This document shows, piece after piece, positions 16,867 through 24,448 of a stretch of DNA of 64,000 bases (position 1 is its first letter; each line of letters opens with the position of its first letter). This DNA is from Desulfovibrio sp. (GTDB taxonomy: Bacteria; Desulfobacterota; Desulfovibrionia; Desulfovibrionales; Desulfovibrionaceae): the NCBI GenBank assembly GCA_030145055.1, contig JAQYWK010000002.1, positions 310,001-374,000 of the forward strand, written 5' to 3'. Below the pieces are notes generated by a model, which made no database searches, was not told the origin of the DNA, and saw only the letters and a list, made by a program, of their open reading frames with translations. The position numbers and the translations under genes are program-made.

Positions 16867-17382
16867 GTGAAGAATAAACTAAATTATGTCGAAGTTGTCG
16901 ACGATTTTGACCGTCCGCTCGCAAAAATGAAAATTGCCGAAGCTCATAGACAATCGTTAAAGCATCGCTCGGTCATTGTCCTACTATATAACAGCTGTGG
17001 ACAGCTTTATCTTCAGAAAAGAAGCACTGCAAAAAAACAATACCCCGCACGCTGGGACGTTTCAGCTAGCGGACATGTATTTGTAACAGAATCTAGGAAA
17101 GATGCGGCCCTTAGAATTTTGAGCAGGGAACTAGGAATACAAACTGGTCATATTAAAGAACTCGAAAAGATAGAAGCATCATCTGATACAGGGTACGAAT
17201 TCATAACCATTTATATTTTCAAGAAAATAAATGTAGTTTCGGGCCCCAATCCAGATGAAGTGGAACTGGGCTACTATTACTCGGCAAGTGAACTTGATTG
17301 GCTGATAAGAGAGTGCCGTGAACTACTTACTCCTACTCTCGTTTTTTTACATGATCTGGAAATGCTCTATAAAATGAAATAA
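16867..17382 (+). CDS. NUDIX hydrolase (isopentenyl-diphosphate isomerase-like)
   Basis: 171 residues, starting at a GTG with AGGA 4 bp upstream. The layout resembles Idi/YfcD-type Nudix proteins: VVDDFDRPLAKM, AEAHRQSLKHRSV, LYLQKRSTAKKQYPARWDVSASGH, then the Nudix helix. The Nudix box is degenerate: after G-x5-E-x7 the REUxEE core reads R-I-L-S-R-E, so two of the expected acidic residues are missing. That could change metal binding or reaction type. It ends 3 bp from the convergent inositol monophosphatase gene without a visible terminator. Confidence 0.82.
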   Translation: MKNKLNYVEVVDDFDRPLAKMKIAEAHRQSLKHRSVIVLLYNSCGQLYLQKRSTAKKQYPARWDVSASGHVFVTESRKDAALRILSRELGIQTGHIKELEKIEASSDTGYEFITIYIFKKINVVSGPNPDEVELGYYYSASELDWLIRECRELLTPTLVFLHDLEMLYKMK

Positions 17383-17385
17383 AGT

Positions 17386-18162
17386 CTAAAGACAGGATCT
17401 TATCATTTTTCCTAGAGGATCATGAAGCTTTGAGTTCGTAGCAAGAATATGCTGAGAATAAAGATTAAATGGCTCGTTTGTGTAATCAGTAACAGTACCA
17501 CCCGCCTCTTCCACAAGCAGCCATCCTGCCGCAGTATCCCACGGCCTAAGAGCATTCTCATAATATCCATCGTACCGACCGCAGGCAAGATATGCCAAAT
17601 CTAGTGCAGCAGCGCCGGGCCTGCGTACGCCTTGAGTACTGAGCAAAACCTTATTCAGTGCCTTGGTAATGAAATCTACATGATCTTCAATTGCGTAAGG
17701 AAAACCCGTAGCTATGAGCGATTCTTCCATATCTGCGCAATCGGAGACATGAATTTTATCACCATTCATGCACGCACCGCCACCTTTAACAGTGGTAAAG
17801 ATTTCATTCATGATAGGCAGATTAATAATACCGAGAGACACTTCTCCATCTATCCAAAGCGCAACGGAAGTCGCAACCATGGGCAACCCGTGCGCGAAAT
17901 TAGTTGTTCCATCAATAGGATCTATGATCCACGTCTGGTCAAAAAGTTTCGCATCACCCGCAGTTTCTTCAGCTAGAAAAGTTGATCCAGGAAGGATTTT
18001 TGAAAGTTCTTCTTTAAGAAATAGTTCCACGGCAAGATCGGTCTCAGTTACGAGATCAATACGACCTTTGCGCTTAATATTCTTAGGCTTCTTCCATCCT
18101 TCTTGAATTATACTACCGGCCTCAATAACAATTTTGGATGCTTTATCTAGGATAGAATTCAT
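17386..18162 (-). CDS. suhB: Inositol-1-monophosphatase family protein
   Basis: 258 residues. The metal-binding and catalytic motifs are complete: the EE pair in LAEETAG near 65, WIIDPIDGTTNFAHGLP near 77-93, and the C-terminal RPWDTAAGWLLVEEAGG. The family hydrolyses myo-inositol phosphates and related sugar phosphates using Mg2+; SuhB also acts in rRNA antitermination in some bacteria. It lies 17 bp downstream of mreB on the same strand and is probably cotranscribed with it. Confidence 0.92.
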   Translation of the reverse strand: MNSILDKASKIVIEAGSIIQEGWKKPKNIKRKGRIDLVTETDLAVELFLKEELSKILPGSTFLAEETAGDAKLFDQTWIIDPIDGTTNFAHGLPMVATSVALWIDGEVSLGIINLPIMNEIFTTVKGGGACMNGDKIHVSDCADMEESLIATGFPYAIEDHVDFITKALNKVLLSTQGVRRPGAAALDLAYLACGRYDGYYENALRPWDTAAGWLLVEEAGGTVTDYTNEPFNLYSQHILATNSKLHDPLGKMIRSCL

Positions 18163-18179
18163 AAATATATTGGTAAAAA

Positions 18180-19205
18180 TTAGTTGATATAGACTTTATC
18201 AAAGCCTTTATCTTTTTGGAGACTAAGCCCTGTTCCCCTGACAACAGTGGTCAACGGATCACTATCAATGATGACTTTCAGAGAGCTTTCGCGACTTATA
18301 AGAACATCAAGCCCCTTTAGAAGTGCGCCACCGCCAGCAAGTAGCAGCCCATTATTAGCAATATCGCTAACTAATTCCGGTTGAGTATGCTCGAGCGCAA
18401 CCCTAACAGAATGTACGATTGCGGCAACAGGATCAGCAATAGCTTCTCTAATATGTGCATCAGTAATTTCAATTGCTTTAGGCTTTCCATCGATCAAATT
18501 TCTACCGGAAACAGTCATTCTCAGAGTTTCGGGAAGTTCTATAGCAGAGCCCACAGTGATTTTAGCGCGCTCAGCAGTATTTTCACCGATCAGCAATTTA
18601 AATTCATCCTGCATATAGCGCATAATTGCCAAGTTCATTTCATCGCCCGCAACACGCACGGACTGGCTGTGCGCAATGGATGAAAGAGTAATGACAGCGA
18701 CTTCGGTAGTACCACCACCGATATCAACAACCATGTTTCCTTCAGGCTCGTGAATGTTCAGCCCGGCACCGATTGCTGCGGCCATAGGCTCCTCAATTAA
18801 GCGAACTTCTCTGGCTCCAGCCTGCTGACCGGATTCGATAACAGCACGTTTTTCAACCTGAGTAATACCTGTGGGAACACAAATAATAATTTTAGGCTTA
18901 ACCAAGTTACGTTTGTTGATAACTTTCTGAATAAAAAAAGAAATCATTTTTTTGGTAACTTCAAAGTCAGCGATAACCCCGTCTTTCATAGGGCGAATAG
19001 CTTTAATTTTATCAGGAGTTCTTCCGAGATATTCTTTGGCTTCTTTACCGACAGCTATAACGGAATCGTCACGGGCATCAAGCGCAACAACAGACGGCTC
19101 ATTTAATACGATTCCGTCTTTGGGAGTGTAAAGCAAAGTATTGGCAGTACCGAGATCCATTGCAAGGTCTTTGCCTAAAAAGCTCATTAATCTAGCCCAT
19201 AACAT
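18180..19205 (-). CDS. mreB: Rod shape-determining protein MreB
   Basis: 341 residues, an actin-like ATPase. Nucleotide-binding motifs are visible: DLAMDLGTANTLLY (phosphate 1), VVDIGGGTTEVAVI (phosphate 2) and LLAGGGALLKGLD (adenosine). MreB filaments guide peptidoglycan synthesis along the side wall of rod or vibrioid cells. The ATG at 19205 has AAGAGG upstream at 9 bp; a later in-frame ATG (MSFLGKDL) is possible. mreC, mreD and pbp2 are not adjacent; instead a GAF-domain gene lies 26 bp upstream and suhB downstream, all on the minus strand. Confidence 0.95.
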   Translation of the reverse strand: MLWARLMSFLGKDLAMDLGTANTLLYTPKDGIVLNEPSVVALDARDDSVIAVGKEAKEYLGRTPDKIKAIRPMKDGVIADFEVTKKMISFFIQKVINKRNLVKPKIIICVPTGITQVEKRAVIESGQQAGAREVRLIEEPMAAAIGAGLNIHEPEGNMVVDIGGGTTEVAVITLSSIAHSQSVRVAGDEMNLAIMRYMQDEFKLLIGENTAERAKITVGSAIELPETLRMTVSGRNLIDGKPKAIEITDAHIREAIADPVAAIVHSVRVALEHTQPELVSDIANNGLLLAGGGALLKGLDVLISRESSLKVIIDSDPLTTVVRGTGLSLQKDKGFDKVYIN

Positions 19206-19231
19206 ATATAAAAGCCTCTTACGTGAAGGGG

Positions 19232-20257
19232 TTAATTTTCATTCATTAAAATAGGATTTGTTTTAGCCGGACTAGCTTTCTGCAAGGCGGTCCTAGCTTC
19301 AGCAAGTCTACTTTTCAAGAAAAGATTTTCAAGGAATTGAGACAGATATTCAGAAACCATAAACAAAAAGTCTTTTAAATCTTCTGAGATTCTCATAGGT
19401 TCGCTATTTGCCAGAACCAATACACCCCGAGTCTTTTTCTGGAAAACAAGTGGCAAACATATCACACTTAAGAATTCCTGGGTAGCAGCACTAGCTCCAA
19501 GCAAACTTGAGCTTGCCTGTCCTTGGCTGTTTTCGTCAATAAAAATAGCTTCCTGATTTTTATAAACCCAACCAACAAGACCACTTCCAACGGGAAAAGC
19601 TATTGATTTAGAGTCACCCTTTTGCAAGATAGGTTCGTTCTCGCCTTCCACATAAAAGGACGATCCTCTTTGATCAATTACAGTAAGAAAAGCATGCGAA
19701 TATCCACTTGTTCCTGCTATCATGCCTAGAAGATTATTAAGAAAAGCATCCCACTTAGGTTGGCGTTTACGTAGATCATGCAGCAGCTTGAGAGTCATGA
19801 AATACTCGTTCTTCTTCCCTTCTGCATCAGCAGAACGGATGCAACCCATCATAGATGTAATCATCTTTCCAAACTGTGAAAGAATTTTCAAATCTTTGGT
19901 ACTAAAAGAGTATGTGCGTTTACTGTCGAGACATATCACCCCGAGAGCCTGATCAAGGGGAGTTCCCATGAACGCTTTAATTTTACCATCTTCTTTAGAA
20001 TCATAGTAACCGAGAGATGTAGCTCCCTTCTTATCCATATTATTGATAAAAAGAGGTTCATCCTTAGCTATAACAATGCCCGACAAACTTTTTTTCTGTA
20101 GCGGGCTTCCTATTGGCTTAACATCATCACCAAGACTGAAAAAGGTCGACAGTGCATATCCATGTTGACCATCAGGCAAATATAAAACGACAGTATGTGC
20201 CTCGAATACATTACAAACAATGCTAAGAATATTAATTAATATTTCGTTTCTGGGCAT
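19232..20257 (-). CDS. Two-GAF-domain protein
   Basis: 341 residues with no signal peptide or membrane helix. Two GAF-like units can be followed: about 5-125 (EAHTVVLYLPDG...DEPLFINNMDKKG...AFMGTPLDQALGVICLDSKRTYSFSTKDLKIL) and about 165-315 (GTSGYSHAFLTVIDQRGSSFYVEGE...VGWVYKNQEAIFIDENS...VICLPLVFQKKTRGVLVLANSEP). No output domain is attached, so it may act by protein contact. It sits between mreB and a DUF6485-like gene on the same strand, gaps 26 and 3 bp, which suggests one operon; a link to cell shape is only positional. Confidence 0.82.
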   Translation of the reverse strand: MPRNEILINILSIVCNVFEAHTVVLYLPDGQHGYALSTFFSLGDDVKPIGSPLQKKSLSGIVIAKDEPLFINNMDKKGATSLGYYDSKEDGKIKAFMGTPLDQALGVICLDSKRTYSFSTKDLKILSQFGKMITSMMGCIRSADAEGKKNEYFMTLKLLHDLRKRQPKWDAFLNNLLGMIAGTSGYSHAFLTVIDQRGSSFYVEGENEPILQKGDSKSIAFPVGSGLVGWVYKNQEAIFIDENSQGQASSSLLGASAATQEFLSVICLPLVFQKKTRGVLVLANSEPMRISEDLKDFLFMVSEYLSQFLENLFLKSRLAEARTALQKASPAKTNPILMNEN

Positions 20258-20260
20258 TTT

Positions 20261-20467
20261 TTACTTGGTCCTACACTCGATGAAAAAATCAATGTTTCGA
20301 TTATAAGTCTTTTCCTGTTCCGCTGTAAAATAGCAAGCTGGGAGCTGATCTTTTTTACGATGGTACTGTACACACTCACAGCAAAGACCGTGCTTATCAC
20401 AATTAGCGTAAGTACACGGACAGCTCTGAGCATTCTTCACTTTATTACTACAATTCTCAAGACTCAA
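20261..20467 (-). CDS. Small cysteine-rich protein, DUF6485-like
   Basis: 68 residues with seven cysteines in the N-terminal two thirds: CPCTYANCDKHGLCCECVQYHRKK, then LPACYF. This spacing matches small cytosolic DUF6485 proteins common in anaerobes; the function is unknown but metal or Fe-S binding is likely from the cysteine pattern. It is the first gene of the apparent DUF6485-GAF-mreB-suhB transcript, ending 3 bp before the GAF gene. Confidence 0.75.
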   Translation of the reverse strand: MSLENCSNKVKNAQSCPCTYANCDKHGLCCECVQYHRKKDQLPACYFTAEQEKTYNRNIDFFIECRTK

Positions 20468-20837
20468 AATTTCTCACCTTTATTTATATTGCGCTAGATT
20501 ATTTCTCGACTAAACCGAATCCGTATCATTCTTATTTGAAAGAGGCATGACGGTCAATAAGTTCAGCTTTTAGTTTATATATTTTTTTTCACGAAAAAGT
20601 CTATGACACTTGATTTAATTACTTAAATGAGATTAAATTAAAATTAAGAAGTAAAATTTATAGAAATAGCATTTTTTATGTAGAAAATATTGCTTTCTAT
20701 ACAAAATCTAGAAAAAATTCATTGTAATTCACAGCAGTTCGATATAATAATAATAACAAATTATTACATGTTTTTGTTTTGTGTAACATTCGGTGCGGAT
20801 TAAGTTTTCAAATCTTCGTTATTCTGTAGGGTTATAT
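20468..20837. other. AT-rich divergent promoter region
   Basis: 370 bp between the leftward DUF6485-GAF-mreB set and the rightward 581-aa gene. Very AT-rich, with several TATAAT-like hexamers but no pair I can assign with confidence. No ORF, RNA or terminator seen. An in-frame GTG at 20793 exists but has no ribosome-binding site. Confidence 0.5.
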
Positions 20838-22583
20838 ATGTGGCAGAAAGCTTTTTCTCAATATGCCGGTAAAAGTCCTGAAGAGGTAGCCAGAAATGGA
20901 GGGAAGCTCTACGACCTTAAAACTATAGAAGGCCTCAGAGTCTACCTTGACCATGTTCATATAAAAAACTGCCTATTACGCCCTTACTTTGAGAATCACG
21001 GAAATTACCCTCTTGTTGAAGCCCGTGAGCTACTCCCCTCTTTTGAAGTTGACTTGTATGAACACAAAAAACTTCCAGGCTTTAGTATGGTTGCACTAGA
21101 GCGTCCACTTAATATATTTCAAGAAATATTCCAGTTTGACATCTTGCACAGCCCTAGCGTTTTAGATGAAATAGATACAGAGAAATCTTGCCCGCTGATT
21201 AGTTCTGTACTCAAAAGCAATATTGAATCATTTGAAAGCAGACTTCCTAAAAGATCCCACAAAGATTTTCAAAATGAATATGGAACTTCTGACATATCCA
21301 ATATTGAAGGCTACGGAAAACTTCTCCCTCACCTACTTGAAATTGAGCGTGCCCATGTCATGGCTCAAGACAGCTCAGGTAAATTCTATCTTTCAGGGGT
21401 TTTTGGTTCACTACCTTCTGACCTCGACACGGAACTGAAAAGGTTTGGTATTAAGATTGGCAAATTTAAGCCGGGCGATAACAAACTTTATGAAATAAAC
21501 AGACTTTTCGTTTATACATTTTTAATGGAACTACACGGTTTTCCTATCGTTTCTGAGCGTAGAACCTCATCTGCCCTTTTTGCGCGTCGTCTGTTTAGAA
21601 TGGGCGAAAAATTCATGGTCAGAGTTCTAGGGCAATCAGATAGAACCATCACGTCTTTATTTTCACATCCAAAATCAAAACAATATCCACGAGTTGAAAA
21701 AGTAGCACTAGTACAAGTCAGCCGTGACAACAAAGAGACTCTTGCCGCACTCAAAAAAGGCGGTTTCCTTGTTGATAAAAAAAATAGAGTTGTAATTTTA
21801 AAAGTGCGCTATCGTCAGCACAAATTCAACATGGAAAACGTTCGCGAAGATCGCGCTCTGTCCGTCTATAAGCAAGAAGTAATTCATCCCATCACAGGTG
21901 AATGTTCAACGAAATTTAATATCATTAAAGATGCAACAAGCATGACCTTGTTACTTAATGATATCGTGCGTGGTGAGTATGCAGGCAATATTGTCTACAA
22001 ACGAAATGAACTTATTCAGGATACTGAAACTCACGAAAAACGTTTAAAATTTCTATTTGCCTGGCTTTCAAAACATCAACGGAGAATTGTCGGTTACTCC
22101 GAAGAATTCTATTCTGGCGTTGTAAAAGTACTTGATAGTTACCTACTGGCCCCCGATAACTATGAACCTTTTAATGACTTATCTGATTTGTATCAGGAAG
22201 TTTGGTCCAAATATAGTTACATCCAGCAAGCTAGAAAACTTAAAATCCTTGAAGATCTTAAGGATAGGGTGTACCGCGGTAAAAAGGTCAGTTACTTAGT
22301 CATGCTTGAAGAAATGAACTCAATTATGAACGATCTTAAGTTCGAAATTGTAAACTATTTTGATAAGCTGGTAGCAACGACTCTTAGCATCGGAGAACGG
22401 GTTTTAAATGACCCTTATCTCAGGCGCGAATATATTGAACGAGCTGATGATGATCTGACTGAATACGGACTTAAAGTAAAAAAATATTATGGTCGACTAG
22501 TTGTTGTTTTAGATGAATTTAAATCCATCCGTAAGAGTCGCACTCAATATGCAGATGGAACCGTTGTAAGCGGAATGTTTTAA
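20838..22583 (+). CDS. Protein of unknown function, 581 aa
   Basis: I do not recognise a family. The chosen ATG at 20838 has TAGGG 7-8 bp upstream, whereas the in-frame GTG at 20793 has none. There is no signal peptide and no transmembrane segment. The protein is charged, with alternating helices and strands in the first 400 residues (for example VEKVALVQVSRDNKETLAALKKGGFLVDKKNRVVILKVRYR) and a long helical C-terminus (about 430-570) that may form coiled coil. No nucleotide-binding or catalytic motif stands out. It ends 19 bp before gcvT on the same strand, so they may share a transcript. Codon use and length leave no doubt that it is a real gene. Confidence 0.75.
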   Translation: MWQKAFSQYAGKSPEEVARNGGKLYDLKTIEGLRVYLDHVHIKNCLLRPYFENHGNYPLVEARELLPSFEVDLYEHKKLPGFSMVALERPLNIFQEIFQFDILHSPSVLDEIDTEKSCPLISSVLKSNIESFESRLPKRSHKDFQNEYGTSDISNIEGYGKLLPHLLEIERAHVMAQDSSGKFYLSGVFGSLPSDLDTELKRFGIKIGKFKPGDNKLYEINRLFVYTFLMELHGFPIVSERRTSSALFARRLFRMGEKFMVRVLGQSDRTITSLFSHPKSKQYPRVEKVALVQVSRDNKETLAALKKGGFLVDKKNRVVILKVRYRQHKFNMENVREDRALSVYKQEVIHPITGECSTKFNIIKDATSMTLLLNDIVRGEYAGNIVYKRNELIQDTETHEKRLKFLFAWLSKHQRRIVGYSEEFYSGVVKVLDSYLLAPDNYEPFNDLSDLYQEVWSKYSYIQQARKLKILEDLKDRVYRGKKVSYLVMLEEMNSIMNDLKFEIVNYFDKLVATTLSIGERVLNDPYLRREYIERADDDLTEYGLKVKKYYGRLVVVLDEFKSIRKSRTQYADGTVVSGMF

Positions 22584-22602
22584 AAATATATCGGAGAAAA
22601 CT

Positions 22603-23664
22603 TTGTCGAATTTACGCATCACTCCCCTAACAGAATGGCATCGTGAAAACGGAGCGAAACTAGTTCCTTTTGCAGGATTTGAAATGCCTGTTCAATATAA
22701 AGGCATAATCGTTGAGCACAAACACACCCGCGAAAAGGTAGGTGTCTTTGATATCAGCCACATGGGCGAATTTCTTGTTTCAGGCGAAGGAGCCAAAGAC
22801 GCGCTCAACAAAATAGTAACTCAGAATCTTGACACACTCGCACCGGGTAAATGTCGTTACGGTTTCTTGCCAGATGAAGAAGGCGGAGTATTAGATGACT
22901 TGATCATCTATTGCCTTGCAGAAGATTCATACATGCTCGTTATTAATGGATCACGTGAAGAAACCGACTTCAACTGGATTGACTGCCATCTGCCGGAAAG
23001 TGTTAATTTTGAAAACGTTTCTTACGAAACAGCTAAAATAGACCTTCAGGGGCCACTCGCTCTTGATGTTTTGGAATCTGTTTTCGGACGAGAATTTAAG
23101 CAGCTAAAATATTTCAATTTCGGTCAGGCTGAATTTGAAGGAACCCAATTACTAATCAGCAGAACGGGCTACACTGGTGAGCTAGGATACGAATTCTACG
23201 TTCCATCTGATAAGGCACTTGCACTATGGGAAAAGCTTGTTGCGCATGAAGATGTCGAGCCAATCGGTCTCGGCGCTCGCGACACACTTCGCCTTGAAAT
23301 GGGCTACCCACTTTACGGGCAGGATCTTGATACAGATCACAATCCCCGTGAAGGCGGATATTCGTTCGTACTTGCTGACGATGCTTTCACCGATGTAAAA
23401 GAAATGCTGATTCCTCTAAAAATAGACGGACGCCGCTCATCAAGGCATGGCGATAAAGTGTTTCTTGACGGCAAAGAAGTCGGAGTAGTCACAAGTGGCT
23501 CATTCTCACCCACTCTGGGATTTTCAATCGCACTTGCTTACGTTAAGGCTGACGCAGCTGAGGCTGATGAATTTATCGTAAAAGGTGCGCGCGCCGACTT
23601 TAAGGCTATGAAGAGTGATCTTCCATTCTATAAAGAAGGTACTGCTCGCAAGAAACTGGACTAA
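22603..23664 (+). CDS. gcvT: Aminomethyltransferase (glycine cleavage system T protein)
   Basis: 353 residues (E. coli 364), starting at a TTG with GGAG 7 bp upstream. Family features: LTEWHRENGAKLVPFAGFEMP at the start, GVFDISHMGEF near 48-58, the catalytic Asp region GLGARDTLRLEMGYPLYGQDL near 225-245 and PYKEGTARK-like PFYKEGTARKK at the end. It moves the methylene group of glycine from the H-protein lipoyl arm to tetrahydrofolate. No gcvH or gcvP follows: a terminator comes 40 bp later, so the other subunits must be elsewhere. Confidence 0.94.
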   Translation: MSNLRITPLTEWHRENGAKLVPFAGFEMPVQYKGIIVEHKHTREKVGVFDISHMGEFLVSGEGAKDALNKIVTQNLDTLAPGKCRYGFLPDEEGGVLDDLIIYCLAEDSYMLVINGSREETDFNWIDCHLPESVNFENVSYETAKIDLQGPLALDVLESVFGREFKQLKYFNFGQAEFEGTQLLISRTGYTGELGYEFYVPSDKALALWEKLVAHEDVEPIGLGARDTLRLEMGYPLYGQDLDTDHNPREGGYSFVLADDAFTDVKEMLIPLKIDGRRSSRHGDKVFLDGKEVGVVTSGSFSPTLGFSIALAYVKADAAEADEFIVKGARADFKAMKSDLPFYKEGTARKKLD

Positions 23665-23701
23665 CATAAATTCACTGCAAACTTATTTACTGATTCCATG
23701 T

Positions 23702-23746
23702 AAACTCCCGCAAATGGCTAACCGCCTGTTTTGCGGGAGTTTTTTC
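23702..23746 (+). terminator. Terminator after gcvT
   Basis: Arms AAACTCCCGCAAA and TTTGCGGGAGTTT with a 15-nt loop, ending in a T-tract. Confidence 0.92.
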
Positions 23747-23955
23747 ATTATTTTTGGATAGTTCCTACACCACAGAATTGCCCACACTTCTTATTATGTC
23801 CTATTTGTTATAATAAAACTTGCAGAGATTAAAAACATATAAATTCAATAAAATCAGCACAATAGATGTCTTATATAATCTTAAAATATTTATAATATAT
23901 TTTACTCCGCTATCTTAATTTAAAAATTAAAAATGCCCCCACAGAAAATAACATC

Positions 23956-23971
23956 AACATACTAGTATGTT
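23956..23971. promoter_or_regulatory. 16-bp perfect palindrome upstream of the fdh operon
   Basis: AACATACTAGTATGTT is a perfect dyad, 478 bp before fdhA and 38 bp before the orphan terminator hairpin. The size and symmetry fit a regulator operator; no matching regulator can be named. Confidence 0.4.
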
Positions 23972-24008
23972 ACACAAACAATCACTACGTATAAGATTAA
24001 TAACAACT

Positions 24009-24050
24009 ACTTGCCGTTGTGTCAGTCACACAACAAGCAAGTTTTTTTTT
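24009..24050 (+). terminator. Orphan terminator hairpin upstream of fdhA
   Basis: ACTTGC-C-GTTGTGT, loop of five, ACACAAC-AA-GCAAGT, then nine T residues. This is a well-formed rightward Rho-independent terminator, but no gene ends before it: gcvT already has its own terminator 260 bp earlier. It probably ends a short untranslated transcript, or acts as an attenuator in the fdh leader. Confidence 0.7.
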
Positions 24051-24173
24051 AATCTTTTTCTCTATGTGTATAGTTTGAGTTTAGGGAAAAGAACAAAACA
24101 CTACGTCCCTATTTCTGTTCCACCAACAATTGAAGGATTTAATGGCTCTTAACTTTAATAGATCTGATCAGAG

Positions 24174-24425
24174 ATGAATGAACACATGAAAATTCTGAAT
24201 GGTTCTAAAAAATCAATTAAGGTCATGACGTTTCAATTGCCCTTTAGTGGTCTAGGCATTTCGCTTAAAACTTGCGCTGATAAAGCTGAGGAAATGAATG
24301 TATGTTACAACTCATATCCCTCATTTCCTCAAGTGTTTGGGGACGCTGAGTTCAGCACAGTTTATATCGGTTTATCCGGATACGATTTGCAAGTGACTCT
24401 CGGGCAAGAAATTCGTGGAAGATAA
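24174..24425 (+). CDS. Possible small protein upstream of fdhA
   Basis: 83 residues (or 79 from the second ATG at 24186). It ends 23 bp before fdhA on the same strand. Codon use resembles the neighbours, but there is no good ribosome-binding site and I recognise no family or motif. It may be a real small gene of the fdh transcript or a chance ORF in the leader. Confidence 0.35.
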   Translation: MNEHMKILNGSKKSIKVMTFQLPFSGLGISLKTCADKAEEMNVCYNSYPSFPQVFGDAEFSTVYIGLSGYDLQVTLGQEIRGR

Positions 24426-24448
24426 CTCAAACAAAATTTTAAGGAGCG

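Noticed and set aside
23967-24152. 61-codon ORF upstream of fdhA
   Set aside because: It runs through the palindrome and the orphan terminator, has no ribosome-binding site and no protein-like composition.
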